Assembly (NCBI RefSeq): GCF_040802235.1
Contig: NC_133169.1
Location: 39,749,034 to 39,813,033, forward strand
DNA length: 64,000 nucleotides
Source of the DNA: Manis javanica
Taxonomy: Eukaryota > Chordata > Mammalia > Pholidota > Manidae
Direction: 5' to 3'
Shown here: positions 1-10,312 of the stretch, piece after piece
Layout: each line of letters begins with the position of its first letter
Position numbering within the stretch: position 1 is the first letter of the stretch
Made by a program: the position numbers and the translations under genes
The notes under the pieces: model-generated
Databases searched by the model: none
Told to the model about the DNA's origin: nothing
What the model saw: only the letters and a program-made list of their open reading frames with translations

Positions 1-780
1 TAGTCGTTCTGGATACAGTATCCTTGGTTCAAGGCCCTTCTGTTTCATTGCATTACGTGTATCATGCCATTCTCTTCTGGCCTGTAGGGTTTCTGTTGAG
101 AAGTTTGAGGTTAGCCTGATGAGTTTTCCTTTATAGGTGACCTTTTTCTCTCTAGCTGCCTTAAAACTCTTTCCTTGTCCTTGATCCTTGCCTTTTTAAT
201 TACTATATGTCTTGGTATTATCCTCCTTGTATCCTTCCTGTTGGTGGTTCTGTGTAATTCCATGGTCTGTTTGATTATTTCCTCCCCCAGTTTGTGGAAG
301 TTTTCAGCAATTATTTCTTCAAAGAGACTTTCTATCCCTTTTCCTCTTTCTTCTTCTTCTGGTACCCCTATAATAAGAATATTATTCCTTTTGGCTTGGT
401 CACATAGTTCTCTTAGTGTTGTTTCATTCCTGGAGATACTTTTATCTCTCTCTATGTCAGCTTCTATACGTTCCTGTTCTCTCGCTTCTATTCCTTCAAT
501 GGCCTCTTGCATCTCATCCATTCTGCTTATAAATCCTTCCAGGAATTGTTTCACTTCTGTGATCTCCTTCCTGACATCTGTGATCTCCCTCCAGTATTCA
601 TCCCATTGCTCTTGCATTTTTCTCTGCATCTTTCCATTGCTCTTGCATTTTTCTCTGCATCTCTCTCAGTCTCTTCATGATTTTTATTTTGAATTTTTTT
701 TCAGGAGGACCGGTTAGGTCTGTCTCCTTCTCAAGTGTTGTCTCTGTGATCTTTGTCTGCCTGTAGTTTTGCCTTTTCAT
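1..780 (-). pseudogene. L1 ORF1 (RNA-binding chaperone), partial and frameshifted
   Basis: ORF1p coats L1 RNA as a trimer and is needed for retrotransposition. The start ATG is the complement of 778-780. The N-terminus is Lys/Arg-rich, followed by a coiled coil built partly from QEQW-type repeats, then the RRM-like part with an RNNILIIGVPEEEE segment that is typical of ORF1p. Two breaks are visible against copy D: a 2-bp loss near 631 inside the 33-bp coiled-coil repeat, which splits the frame into 598-780 and 111-629, and a 1-bp loss near 162 in the C-terminal domain. The 3' end runs off the window. It is not functional as it stands. Confidence 0.9.
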
Positions 781-889
781 GGTGATAGAGATAGTTTGCA
801 GAGCTGGTATGAGTGACCGCTGGAAGAGCTTCCCTTCTTGTTGGTTTGTGGCCTTCCTCTCCTGGGAGAATAGCGACCTCTAGTGGCTT

Positions 890-1300
890 ATGCTTGTCAG
901 CTGTGTGCAGGCAGGGTTTCTGCTTCCTGCCTGTTTGCTGTGTGGTTTATCTCTGCTGTTGCTGTGGGCATGGCCTGTCTGTGGCTGCTTCTCCAAAATG
1001 GTGGAGCCCCGTTGCATGGGGAGCGGCCGGGAGGCTATTTATCTCCGTAAGGGGCCTCTGTGGTCCCTGTTGCCCAGTGGGTTAGAGTGCCCAGAGATCC
1101 CCAGATTCCCTGACTCTGGGCTAAGTGACCTGTCCTGCCCCTTTAAGACTTCCAAAAAGCACTCTCCAAACCAAAACAACAACAGCAACAATGAGAGAGG
1201 GAACAGAAAAAAAAAAAAGGAAGAAACACGTGATTTTTTTTTTTCCTCGTGCTCCGGTCCCAGACACCCACTCACTGGTCCTGCTGCCCTGCCTCCCTAG
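890..1300 (+). other. Antisense ORF0-like frame in L1 5'UTR (copy A)
   Basis: A 136-codon frame, antisense to the L1, begins with ATG at 890. Its N-terminus is cysteine- and leucine-rich and hydrophobic (AGFLLPACLLCG) and its C-terminus is Lys/Asn-rich. The same frame occurs in copy D (38288-38701, 137 codons, ATG) and copy B (9704-10012, 102 codons, GTG at the start position). Primate L1s carry an antisense ORF0 of about 70 codons in the 5'UTR; homology to that is not claimed. Start context is weak and no protein evidence exists, so this is a candidate only. Confidence 0.35.
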
Positions 1301-2125
1301 CACTGGGGTCCCTGTCCCCTCAAGGCTTCCAAAAAGCACGCAGCCACTGGGTCCCACAGGGAAAAACGTGCGATATTCTTTGTCTTCAGGAGCCAGTCCC
1401 AGGCACCCACTCACTGGTTCTGTTGCTCTGCCTCCCTAGCACCATGGTCCCTGTCCCTTTAAGGCTTCCAAAAAGCACTCGCCAAAAATAGAAAAATAAA
1501 AGGGGAAAAACGTGTGATTTCCTCCATCCTCAGGTGCCAGTCTCAGGCACCCGTCCACCGGTCCCGCAGGGAAAAAAGCACAATATTCTTTGTCCTCAGG
1601 CACCTGTCCCAGGCACCCACTCACCAGTCCTGCTGCTCTGCCTCCCTAGCACCAGGGTCCCTGTCCCTTTAAGACTTCCAAAAAGTACTCACCAAAAAGA
1701 GAAAAAAAAAAGGGGAAAAACGCGCGATTTCCTCCGTCCTCAGGCGCCGGTCTCTGGCACCCGCCCTCCGGTCCCACAGGGAAAAACATGGTATATTCTT
1801 TGTCCTCAGGTGCCAGTCCCAGGCACCTGCTCACCAGTCCCGCCGCCCTGCCTCCCTAGCACCGGGGTCCCTGTCCCTTTAAAGCTTCCAAAAAGCACTC
1901 ACCAAAAAGAGAAATATAAAGGGGAAAAACGAGCAATTTCCTCCATCCTCAGGCGCCGGTCTCAGGCACCCGCCCACAGGTCCCATAGGGAAAAATGTGT
2001 GATAATCGTTTTCCTCAGGTTCCGGTCCCGGGCACGGGCTCACCGGTCCCGCCACCCTGCCTCCCTAGCAACGGGGTCACTGTCCCTTTAAGGCTTCCAA
2101 AAAGCACTCGCCAAAAAAAAGAAAA
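1250..2125 (-). repeat. Tandem ~210-bp monomers in L1 5'UTR
   Basis: A marker word, CCTCCCTAGC, ends at 1301, 1440, 1650, 1860 and 2069, giving spacings of 139, 210, 210 and 209 bp. Each full unit carries the words CTGTCCCTTTAA and TTCCAAAAAG, a GGGAAAAACG word and two CCTCAGG-plus-CAGGCACC sub-blocks, suggesting an older ~70-bp substructure. Copy D has the same marker pair only once at unit distance (38702 and 38906). Monomeric 5'UTRs are known in mouse L1, where monomers carry promoter activity. Promoter activity here is inference. Confidence 0.9.
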
Positions 2126-2378
2126 ACCGCTCCGGTTTCTTTCCTCCCGCCGGGAGCCGGGGGGAGGGGCACTCGGGTCCCGCCGGGCCGGGGCTTGTAT
2201 CTTACCCCTTTTGCAAGGCACTGGGTTCTTGCAGGTGTGGATGTGGTCTGGATGTTGTCGTGTGTCCTCTGGTCTCTATTTTAGGAAGAGTTTTCTTTGT
2301 TATATTTTCAAAGCTCTATGTGTTTTTGGGAGGAGATTTCCACTGCTCTACTCACGCTGCCATCCTGGCTCCGCACCC

Positions 2379-2780
2379 CATATTTTTATTATAAACCATA
2401 TGGAGAAATGGGCATGGGGATTCTATGAATTATTTGGTGATCAGTCTCTGGAGGGCACAATTGTACCTCTGGCAAGCCTCAAGGGAACTAGTAATCGCAG
2501 CCTCCTGAAAGCCTATTGACACCTTGTTTCCTGTAGATATTTTGTTCAATCCATTGAGATTAATTAGGTCAATAATAGTCTATTTATAGAGGTTTCCTCA
2601 CAATGTGGGTTTTGTAAAGCTTGAGAGAGCACTCATTCATCTCATTCATAGAAATTGTTTCTAGGCTAGTGGTGACGCTATGACATTTCAAAGTTTCTGT
2701 CTCATAACAATAATATCAATACCCCTACATGGAATAAAATCATGAATTTTAGTGTAAAATGTAAGACATTAAAATGTAAT
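2379..2780. other. Spacer without recognised gene
   Basis: About 400 bp between L1 copy A and the 229-bp duplicate. AT-rich, no coding frame of note, no repeat I can name. Confidence 0.5.
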
Positions 2781-3009
2781 GCTTCTATGGCCAGCATTTG
2801 TCTTGAGGTATCTTTACAACTTGGAGGAATTATGATACTCGGTAAATTTGATAGGAGGCACGAATTCTATTTAAGGGTTGTAATTAGGAAGGACAAAGAA
2901 ATGCTATAGAGGTAGCAGATGGAAGAAAACATGGGAGGATTGATTATTTCTTTAATATATCTTCTTGTAGAGTAACTTAAGCATGTATAGGTCTTAAACT
3001 ACTAACTAA
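2781..3009 (-). repeat. 229-bp duplicate of the ERV-like 3' module
   Basis: Matches 3865-4093 base for base apart from one mismatch (the G of ACTCGG versus the A of ACTCAG), in the same orientation, 1084 bp apart. The homologous stretch in copy D (from about 31888) differs at several sites. This piece therefore derives from, or was homogenised with, copy B rather than being an independent old copy. Both boundaries are sharp. Confidence 0.92.
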
Positions 3010-3102
3010 CTGTATCTATAAAAGATATTAGATATCATGAAGGGGAGGGACGTAAGCAACAATCTAGAAATACAACAGAACACCCTGCAAATCTTCTTTT
3101 TT

Positions 3103-4631
3103 TTTTGAGAGGGCATCTCTCATATTTATTGATCAAATGGTTGTTAACAACAAAAAAATTCTGTATAGGGGAGTCAATGCTCAATGCCCAATCATTTATC
3201 CATCTCGAGCCTAATTCTCATCAGTCTCCAATCTTCTGAAGCATAACGAACAAGTTCTTATATGGTGAACGAATCCTTATATAGTGAATAAGTTCTTACA
3301 TGGTGAACAGTAAAAGGGCAGTCATCACAGAAACTTTCAGTTTTGATCACACATTTTGAATTATAAACAATCAGGTCAAATATGAATATTTATATGATTT
3401 TTATACTTCATTTATATGTGGAACCCACATTTCTCCCTGTATTATTACTATTATTTTTATTTTTAATAAAATGCTGAAGTGGTAGGTAGATGCAAGATAA
3501 AGGTAGAAAACATAGTTTAGTGTTGTAAGAGAGCAATTGTAGATGATCAGGTGTGTGCCTGTAGACTATGTGTTAATCCAAGCTAGACAAGGGCAATAAA
3601 ACACCCACAGATGCAGAATATTTCTCTCAAAACAGGGGGGAGAGGTTCTAAGCTTCACCAATGTTGATCCCCAATTTCTCACCTGATGGCCCCCCTGTGA
3701 CTGTACCTGTCTTAGGTTGTCCTCCCTTGAGGAATCTTACCCGTCTCTGGCTAACCAGTCATCTTCCGGGGCCATACAGGTCAATGTAAAGTTGGTAAGT
3801 GAGAGAGAAGCCATATTGTTTGAAAAGGTTAGCTTTTTACTTCTTTGCAGATTTATGCCCTGTGGCTTCTATGGCCAGCATTTGTCTTGAGGTATCTTTA
3901 CAACTTGGAGGAATTATGATACTCAGTAAATTTGATAGGAGGCACGAATTCTATTTAAGGGTTGTAATTAGGAAGGACAAAGAAATGCTATAGAGGTAGC
4001 AGATGGAAGAAAACATGGGAGGATTGATTATTTCTTTAATATATCTTCTTGTAGAGTAACTTAAGCATGTATAGGTCTTAAACTACTAACTAAATTGCGC
4101 ACACATATTAATATAATAGGAATACAGTTACATAAACAAAGCAGATCTATAATTACCAGCCATCTCCAGTGAAGCCAAGAAAACCATTTAGGCACCCAAG
4201 GCATTTGGGAAAATTTGTCTATGATATGATGGATATTGTCCAACTGTACTTGAACACTCTGAGAGAAATCAGACAAATTAAAGGAACCCATTTCTGGGAA
4301 CTGTTTACATCCCATATGTTCTTTTAACCATAGATAGTCTGTAGTCATAAAATTTTGGAGCACTACGACTTGTACTTCTCCTAATTCTTGGTTGAGTTCC
4401 AACAGTATAGATCCAGTCAAATTTGTTTTACTGTATGCACAGGTCAGCTTACATATCTCATTCTTCATTCCAATGGCAAGTCCAGGAAATGGTGGGATGG
4501 ATGCAGCTACAACTGCAGCATCGCCTGGATCTTTGTGGAGGTTTTTTGATGATCATCTTCTGGTATGAGTCTTCCAGCGAGTGCTGATGTTGGAAGTTCT
4601 TCTTCATATCTTATCTTAGTTCATTTTCTGT
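3103..4631 (-). mobile_element. ERV-like env/3' module joined to L1 (copy B)
   Basis: Not L1-like: copies C, E and F end at the normal L1 3' end and lack it. It is present in copy D at 31123-32640 with scattered substitutions. On the minus strand it reads an envelope transmembrane-like frame (4061-4468) followed by about 1 kb of noncoding sequence down to the poly(A) tract, as expected for the end of env plus a 3' LTR transcript end. The 3' noncoding part was not matched to any known LTR here. Confidence 0.7.
4061..4468 (-). pseudogene. Retroviral envelope transmembrane-subunit-like remnant (copy B)
   Basis: A 135-codon open frame. Features seen: an Asn-Leu-Thr sequon near the start, a Leu/Gln-rich helical stretch ahead of a Cys, a Cys-then-FNLSD arrangement like the disulfide-loop region of class I retroviral TM subunits, a further coiled stretch, a Trp-rich membrane-proximal segment (WFSWLHW), and a hydrophobic likely membrane anchor. 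The cysteine loop is degraded: its last Cys is Ser here and Cys in copy D. No surface subunit, cleavage site or full env frame is present, so it is a fragment and not a functional envelope. Assignment is by motif reading only. Confidence 0.6.
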
Positions 4632-4702
4632 TAGTCCATTTTTGGGTTCTGTAATTCAGCTGCTGTTTTGTTCCTTCAGCTTTTCCTTTGTTCTTATACT
4701 CC

Positions 4703-7700
4703 TCAGATGAGTGAAATCATTCGGTATTTCTCTTTATCCACTTGGCTTATTTCACTGAGCATAATACCCTCCAGCTCCATCTATGTTGCTGCAAATGGTA
4801 GGAGTTTCACTCTTCTTATGGCTGAGTAGTATTCCATTGTGTATATGTACCACATCTTCTTTATCCATGCATCTACTGAGGGTCATTTAGGTTGCTTCCA
4901 ATTCTTGGCTATTGTAAATAGTGCAGCGATAAACATAGGGGTGTATCTGTCTTTCTCAAACTTGTTTGCTGCGTTCTTAGGGTAAATTCCGAGGAGTGGA
5001 ATTCCTGGGTCAAATGCTAAGTCTGTTTTGAGCATTTTGATGAACCTCCATACTGCTTTCCACAATGGTTGAACTAATTTACATTCCCACCAGCAGTGTA
5101 GGAGGGTTCCCCTTTCACCACAGCCTCGCCAACATTCGTTGCTGTTTGTCTTTTGGATGGCAGCCATCCTTACTGGTATGAGGTGATACCTCATTGGAGT
5201 TTTAATTTGCATTTCTCTGATAATTAGTGATGTGGAGCATCTTTTCATATGACTGTTGGCCATCTGTATTTCTTTTTTGGAGAATTGTCCAGTTCCTCTG
5301 CCCATTTTTTAATTGGTTTATTTGTTTTTGTTTGTTGAGGCATGTGAGCTCTTTATATATTCTGGGCGTCAAGCCATTATCGGATCTGTCATTTTCAAAT
5401 ATATTCTCCCATACTGTAGAGTTCCTTTTTGTTCTATTGATGGTGTCTATTGATCTACAGAAGTTTTTCAGCTTAATATTGTCCCACTTGTTCTTTTTTG
5501 CTGTTCTTTTCCTTGCCCGGGAGATATGTTCAAGAAGAGGTCACTCATGTTTATGTCTAAGAGGTTTTTGCCGATGTGTTTTTCCACGAGTTTAATGGTT
5601 TCATGACTTACATTCAGGTCTTTTATCCATTTTGAGTTTACTTTTGTCTATGGGGTTAGACAATGATCCAGTTTCATTCTCCCACATGTAGTGGTCCAGG
5701 TTTGCCTGCACCATCTCTTGAAGAGACTGTCATTTTGCCATTGTCTGTCCATGGCTCCTTTATCGAATATTAATTGACCATATATGTTGGGTTAATTTCT
5801 GGAGTCTCTAATCTGTTCCACTGGTCTGTGGCTCTGTTCTTGTGCCAGTACCAAATTGTCTTGATTACTATGGCTTTGTAGTAGAGCTTGAAGTTGGGGA
5901 GTGAGTTCCCCGCTACTTTATTCTTCTTTTTCAGGATTGTTTTGGCTATTTGGTGTATTTGGTGTTTCCATATGAATTTTTGAATTATTTGCTCCAGTTC
6001 ATTGAAGAATGTTGCTGGTCATTTCAGAGGGATTGCATCAAATCTGTATATTGCTTTGGGCAGGATGGCCATTTTGACAATATTAATTATTCCTAGCCAT
6101 GAGCATGGGATGCGTTTCCATTTATTAGTGTCCCCTTTAATTTCTCTTAAGAGTGACTGGTAGTTTTCAGGGTATAGGTCTTTCACTTCTTTGGTTAGGT
6201 TTATTCCTAGGTATTTTGTTTTTTTTGATGCAATTGTGAATAGAATGGTTTTCCTGATTTCTCTTTCTATTTGTTCATTGTTACTGTATAGGAAAGCTAC
6301 AGATTTCTGTGTGTTAATTTGGTATCCTGCAATTTTGCTGTATTCCAATATCAGTTCTAGTAGTTTTGGAGAGGATTCCTTAGGGTTTTTTATGTACAGT
6401 ATCATATCATCTGCAAATAGTGACAGTTTATCTTCTTCTTTACCAATCTGGATACCTTGTATTTCTTTGTTATGTCTGATTGCCATGGCTCGGACCTCCA
6501 GTACTATGTTAAATAACAGTGGGGAGAGTGGGCATCCCTGTGTAGTTCCCAATCTCAGAGGAAATGCTTGCAGCTTCTCGCTGTTCTGTATAATGTTGGC
6601 TATGGGTTTATCATTGGGCCTTTATTATGTTGAGGTACTTGCCCTCTATTCTGATTTTGCTGAGAGTTTTTATCATGAATGGATGTTGAATTTTGTCAAA
6701 TGCTCTTTCAGCATCTATGGAGATGATCATGCGGTTTTTGTCTTTCTTTTTGTTGATGTGGTGGATGATGCTGATGGATTTTCGAATGTCGTACCATCCT
6801 TGCATTCCTGGGGTGAATTCCACTTGGTCGTGGTGTACGATCCTTTTGATGTATTTTTGAATTCTGTTTGCTAATATTTTATTGAGTATTTTTGCATCTT
6901 TGTTCATCAGGGATATTGGGCTATAGTTTTCCTTTTTCGTGGGGTCTTTGCCTGGTTTGGTATTAGGGTGATGTTAGCTTCATAGAATGAGTTTGGGAGT
7001 ATTCCCTCCTCTTCTATTTTTTTGGAACACTTTAAGGAGAATGGGTATTATGTTTTCTCTGTGTGTCTGATAAAACTCCCAGGTAAATCCGTCCGGCTCC
7101 GGGGTTTTGTTGTTGGGTTTTTTTTTTAAATTACCATTTCAATTTCTTTGTTAATAATTGGTTTATTTAACTTTTGTGTTTCTTCCTTGGTCAGTCTTTG
7201 GAGGGTGTTTTTTTCTACAAAGTTGTCCATTTTTTCTAGATTTTCCAGCTTGTTGACATATAGGTTTTCATAGTAGTCTTTAATAATTCTTTGTACTTTT
7301 GTGGAGTCTGTCATGATTAGTCTGTTCTCATTTCTGCTTCTGTTGATTTGTGTTGATTCTCTTTTTCTCTTAATAAGTTTGTCTAGAGGCTTTTCTATTT
7401 TCTTTATTTTCTCAAAGAACCAGCTCTTGGTTTCATTGATTTTTGCTATTTTTTTATTCTTCTCAATTTTGTTTATTTCTTCTCTGATCTTTATTATGAA
7501 CCTCCTTCTGCTGACTTTAGGCCTCATTTGTTCTTCTTTTTCCAGATTCGATAATTGTGATGTTAGACTATTCATTTGGGATTGTTCTTCCTTCTTCAAG
7601 TGTGCCTGGATCACAATATACTTTCCTCTTAAGACTGCTTTCGCTGCATCCCACAGGAGTTGGGGCTCTGTGCTGTTGTTGTCGTTTGTTTCTGTATATT

Positions 7701-8509
7701 CCTTGATCTCTATTTTGATTTGTTCATTGATCCATTGATTATTTAGAAGCATGTTGTTAAGCCTCCATGTGTTTGTGAGCCTTTTTGTTTTCTTTGTGGA
7801 ATTTATTTCTAGTTTTATATCTTTGTTGTCTGAAAAATTGGTTGGTAGAATTTCAATATTTTGGAATTTACTGAGGCTCTTTTTGTGAGCTAGTATGTGG
7901 TCTATTCAGGAGAATATTCCACGTACACCTGAGAAGAATGTATATCCTGTTGCTCTTTGATGTAGAGTTCTATAGATGTCTATTAGGTCCATCTGTTCTA
8001 GTGTTTTGTTCAGTGTCTGTGTGTCCTTACTTATTTTCTTCCCAGTGAATCTATCCTTGGGGTGAGTGGTGTGTTGAAGTCTCCTAAAATGAATGCATTG
8101 CAGTCTATTTCCCTCTTTAGTTTTGTTAGTATTTGTTTTGCATATGCTGTTGCTCCTGTTTTGGATGCATATATATTTAGAATGGTTATATCCTCTTGTT
8201 GGACTGAGCCCTTTATCATTATGTAGTGTCCTTCTTTATCTCTTGTTACTTTCTTTGTTTTGAAGTCTATTTTGTCTGATATTAGTACTGCAACCCCTGC
8301 TTTCTTCTCACAGTTGTTTGCCTGAAATATGTTTTTCCATCCCTTGACTTTTAGTCTGTGCATGTCTTTGGGTTTGAGGTGAGTTTCTTGTAAGCAGCAT
8401 ATAGATGGGTCTTGCTTTTTTATAATTCTATTACTCTGTGTCTTTTGATTGGTGCATTATGTCCATTTACATTTAGGGTGACTATTGAGAGATATGTACT
8501 TATTGCCAT
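4703..8509 (-). pseudogene. L1 ORF2 (endonuclease/reverse transcriptase), broken
   Basis: ORF2p nicks target DNA and reverse-transcribes L1 RNA. The expected start (AISTYLSI context) is the complement of 8507-8509 and the expected stop is at 4703-4705, a span of 1269 codons, normal for mammalian L1. Open pieces: endonuclease at 8031-8363 (with GDFNTPLTP), linker at 7126-7752, RT fingers at 6611-6907, RT palm at 6019-6552 with the FADDM catalytic motif near 6410, and the C-terminal Cys-rich motif (C-x3-C-x7-H-x4-C) near 5080-5134. Multiple frameshifts and stops separate the pieces, so no full-length protein can be made. Confidence 0.92.
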
Positions 8510-8697
8510 TGCAGGGTATTGATTCGTGTTTACCAAAGGTTCAAGCTTAGCCTCTTTCGTATCTTACTGCCTAACTTAGCTCATTTATTGAGCTGTTATA
8601 TACACTGTCTGAAGATTCTTTTCCTCTCTCCCTTCTTATTCCTCCTCCTCCATTCTTCATATGTTGTGTGTTTTGTTCTGTGCTTTTTCTAGGAGTC

Positions 8698-9594
8698 CTA
8701 CCATCTTGAGCAGTCCCTGTAACATGCCCTGTAGAGATGGTTTGTGCGAAACAAATTCCCTTGGCTTTTGCTTGTCTGGGAATTGTTTAATCCCACCATC
8801 ATATTTAAATGATAGTCGTGCTGGATACAGTATCCTTGTTCAAGGCCCTTCTGTTTCATTGCATTAAGTATATCATGCCATTCTCTTCTGGCCTGTAGGG
8901 TTTCTGTAGAGAAGTTTGATGTAAGCCTGATGGATTTTCCTTTATAGGTGACCTTTTTCTCTCTAGCTGCCTTTAAAACTCTTTCCTTGTCCTTGATTCT
9001 TGCCATTTTAATTATTATGTGTCTTGGTGTTGTCCTCCTTGGATCCTTTCTGTTGCGGGTTCTGTGTATTTCCATTGTCTGTTTGATTATTTCCTCCCCC
9101 AGTTTGTGGAAGTTTTCCACAATTATTTCTTCAAAGAGACTTTCTATCCCCTTTCCTCTCTCTTCTTCTTCTGGTACCCCTATAATACGAGTATTGTTCC
9201 TTTTGGATTGGTCACACAGTTCTCTTAATGTTGTTTCATTCCTGGAGATCCTTTTATCTCTCTCTATGTCAGCTTCTATACATTCCTGTTCTCTGGGTTC
9301 TATTCCTTCCATTGCCTCTTGCATCTTATCCATTCTGCTTATAAATCCTTCCAGGGTTTGTTTCACTTCTGTGATCTCCTTCCTGACATTTGTGATCTCC
9401 TTCCAGACTTCATCCCATTGCTCTTGGATTTTTCTCTGCATCTCATCCCATTGCTCTTGCAATTTTCTCTGCGTCTCCATCAGCATGTTCATAATATTTA
9501 TTTTGAATTCTTTTTCAGGAAGACTGGTTAGGTCTGTCTCCTTCTCAGGTGTTCTCTCTGTGGTCTTTGTATGCCTGTAGTTTTGCCTTTTCAT
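8698..9594 (-). pseudogene. L1 ORF1, nearly full length, C-terminal frameshift
   Basis: The start ATG is the complement of 9592-9594. A 298-codon frame follows: basic N-terminus, coiled coil with two 11-residue repeats (MQRKLQEQWDE type), RRM-like domain with the IIGVPEEEE segment, and a C-terminal domain containing STETLQARREWHD. A 1-bp deletion near 8838, compared with copies A and D, shifts the last ~43 codons into a non-homologous tail, and the usual stop is bypassed. The nucleic-acid-binding C-terminal domain is mostly retained, but the end is wrong. Confidence 0.92.
9409..9476 (-). repeat. 33-bp tandem duplication in ORF1 coiled coil
   Basis: Two successive units of about 33 bp containing CATTGCTCTTG and TTTTCTCTGC. 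Equivalent pairs lie at about 602-661 in copy A and 37998-38063 in copy D. Copies C and E lack the pair. Each unit adds 11 residues to the coiled coil. Confidence 0.85.
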
Positions 9595-10312
9595 GGTGAT
9601 TGAGATAGTTTGCAGAGCTGGTACGAGTGACAGTTGAAAGGGCTTTCCTTCTTGTTGCTTTGTGGCCTTCCTCTCCTGGGAAAATAGCGACCTCTAGTGG
9701 CTTGTGCTTGGCAGCTGTTCACAGACAGGGCTTCTGCTTCCTGCCCGGTTGCCATGGAGTTTATCTCCACTGTCCCTGTGGGCGTGGCCTCGCTCAGTCT
9801 GCTCCTCCAAAATGGTGGAGCCCTGTTGGAGGGGAAGCGGCCGGGAGGCTATTTATATCTGTAAGGGGCCTCTGTGCTCCCGGTTGCCCAGGGGGTTAGA
9901 GTGCCCAGAGATCCCCAGATTCCCTGCCTCTGGGCTAAGTGTCCTGTCCTGCCCCTTTAAGACTTCCAAAAAGCACTCTCCAAACCAAAGCAACAACAGC
10001 AACAATGAATGAAAAAAGAATTAAATAAATAGTTAAAAAAAGGAAAAACACACGATTTTCTTTGTCCTCAGGCGGCTGTCTCAGGCACCCACTCACCGGT
10101 CTTGCTGCCCTGTTTCCCTAGTATTGGGGTCTCTGTCCCTTTAAGGCTTCCAGAAAGCACTCACCAAAAAAAAAAAAAAGAAATAAGGAAAAGCCGCTCC
10201 CATTTCTTTGTTCTCCCGCATCGGCCTCAGGGACCTGCTCACTGGTCCTGCCGCCCTGTTTCCCTAGTATCCAGGACCCCACGCATGCATGCACTGTGTC
10301 TGTGCTCTGGTT
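9595..10312 (-). promoter_or_regulatory. L1 5'UTR, copy B (truncated)
   Basis: Homologous to 781-1300 of copy A and 38179-38700 of copy D, including an antisense frame (9704-10012) in the same phase. Monomer marker CCTGTTTCCCTAG appears twice, near 10115 and 10270. The sequence leaves L1 homology at about 10312 and lacks the terminal GGAGCC-AAGATGGC start. Confidence 0.75.

Larger units (their letters stand above)
1..2378 (-). mobile_element. L1 copy A, 5' part (ORF1 + long 5'UTR), cut by window edge
   Basis: Minus-strand LINE-1. ORF1 lies at 1-780 and a 1.6-kb 5'UTR at 781-2378. Its sense-strand start, at the high-coordinate end, reads like a canonical L1 start: a run of G, then GGAGCC and GGATGGC, related to the YY1-type L1 promoter start. 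The 5'UTR is about 550 bp longer than in copy D because of extra tandem monomers. ORF2 and the 3' end lie outside the window. No target-site duplication can be tested. Confidence 0.95.
3093..10312 (-). mobile_element. L1 copy B with ERV-like 3' module (chimeric, spliced-type)
   Basis: Minus-strand LINE-1, about 7.2 kb. It begins (3' end) with a poly-T run at 3093-3102, i.e. a poly(A) tail, then 1.5 kb of ERV-like sequence (3103-4631), the proximal L1 3'UTR, ORF2 (4703-8509), ORF1 (8698-9594) and a 5'UTR to about 10312. The 5'UTR stops short of the canonical L1 start, so the copy is slightly 5'-truncated. The join at 4631/4632 links the ERV part to L1 3'UTR and lacks 568 bp present in copy D. 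I found no convincing target-site duplication. Confidence 0.9.

Noticed and set aside
8948..9580. 210-codon antisense frame opposite ORF1, matched in length at 37532-38164
   Set aside because: It lies entirely opposite a strongly biased coding region (Lys/Glu/Gln-rich coiled coil), which suppresses stops on the other strand. Length match follows from ORF1 homology.
3093..10312. Target-site duplication for copy B
   Set aside because: Only a TTCTT-type match next to a T-run was found; too short and low in complexity to count.
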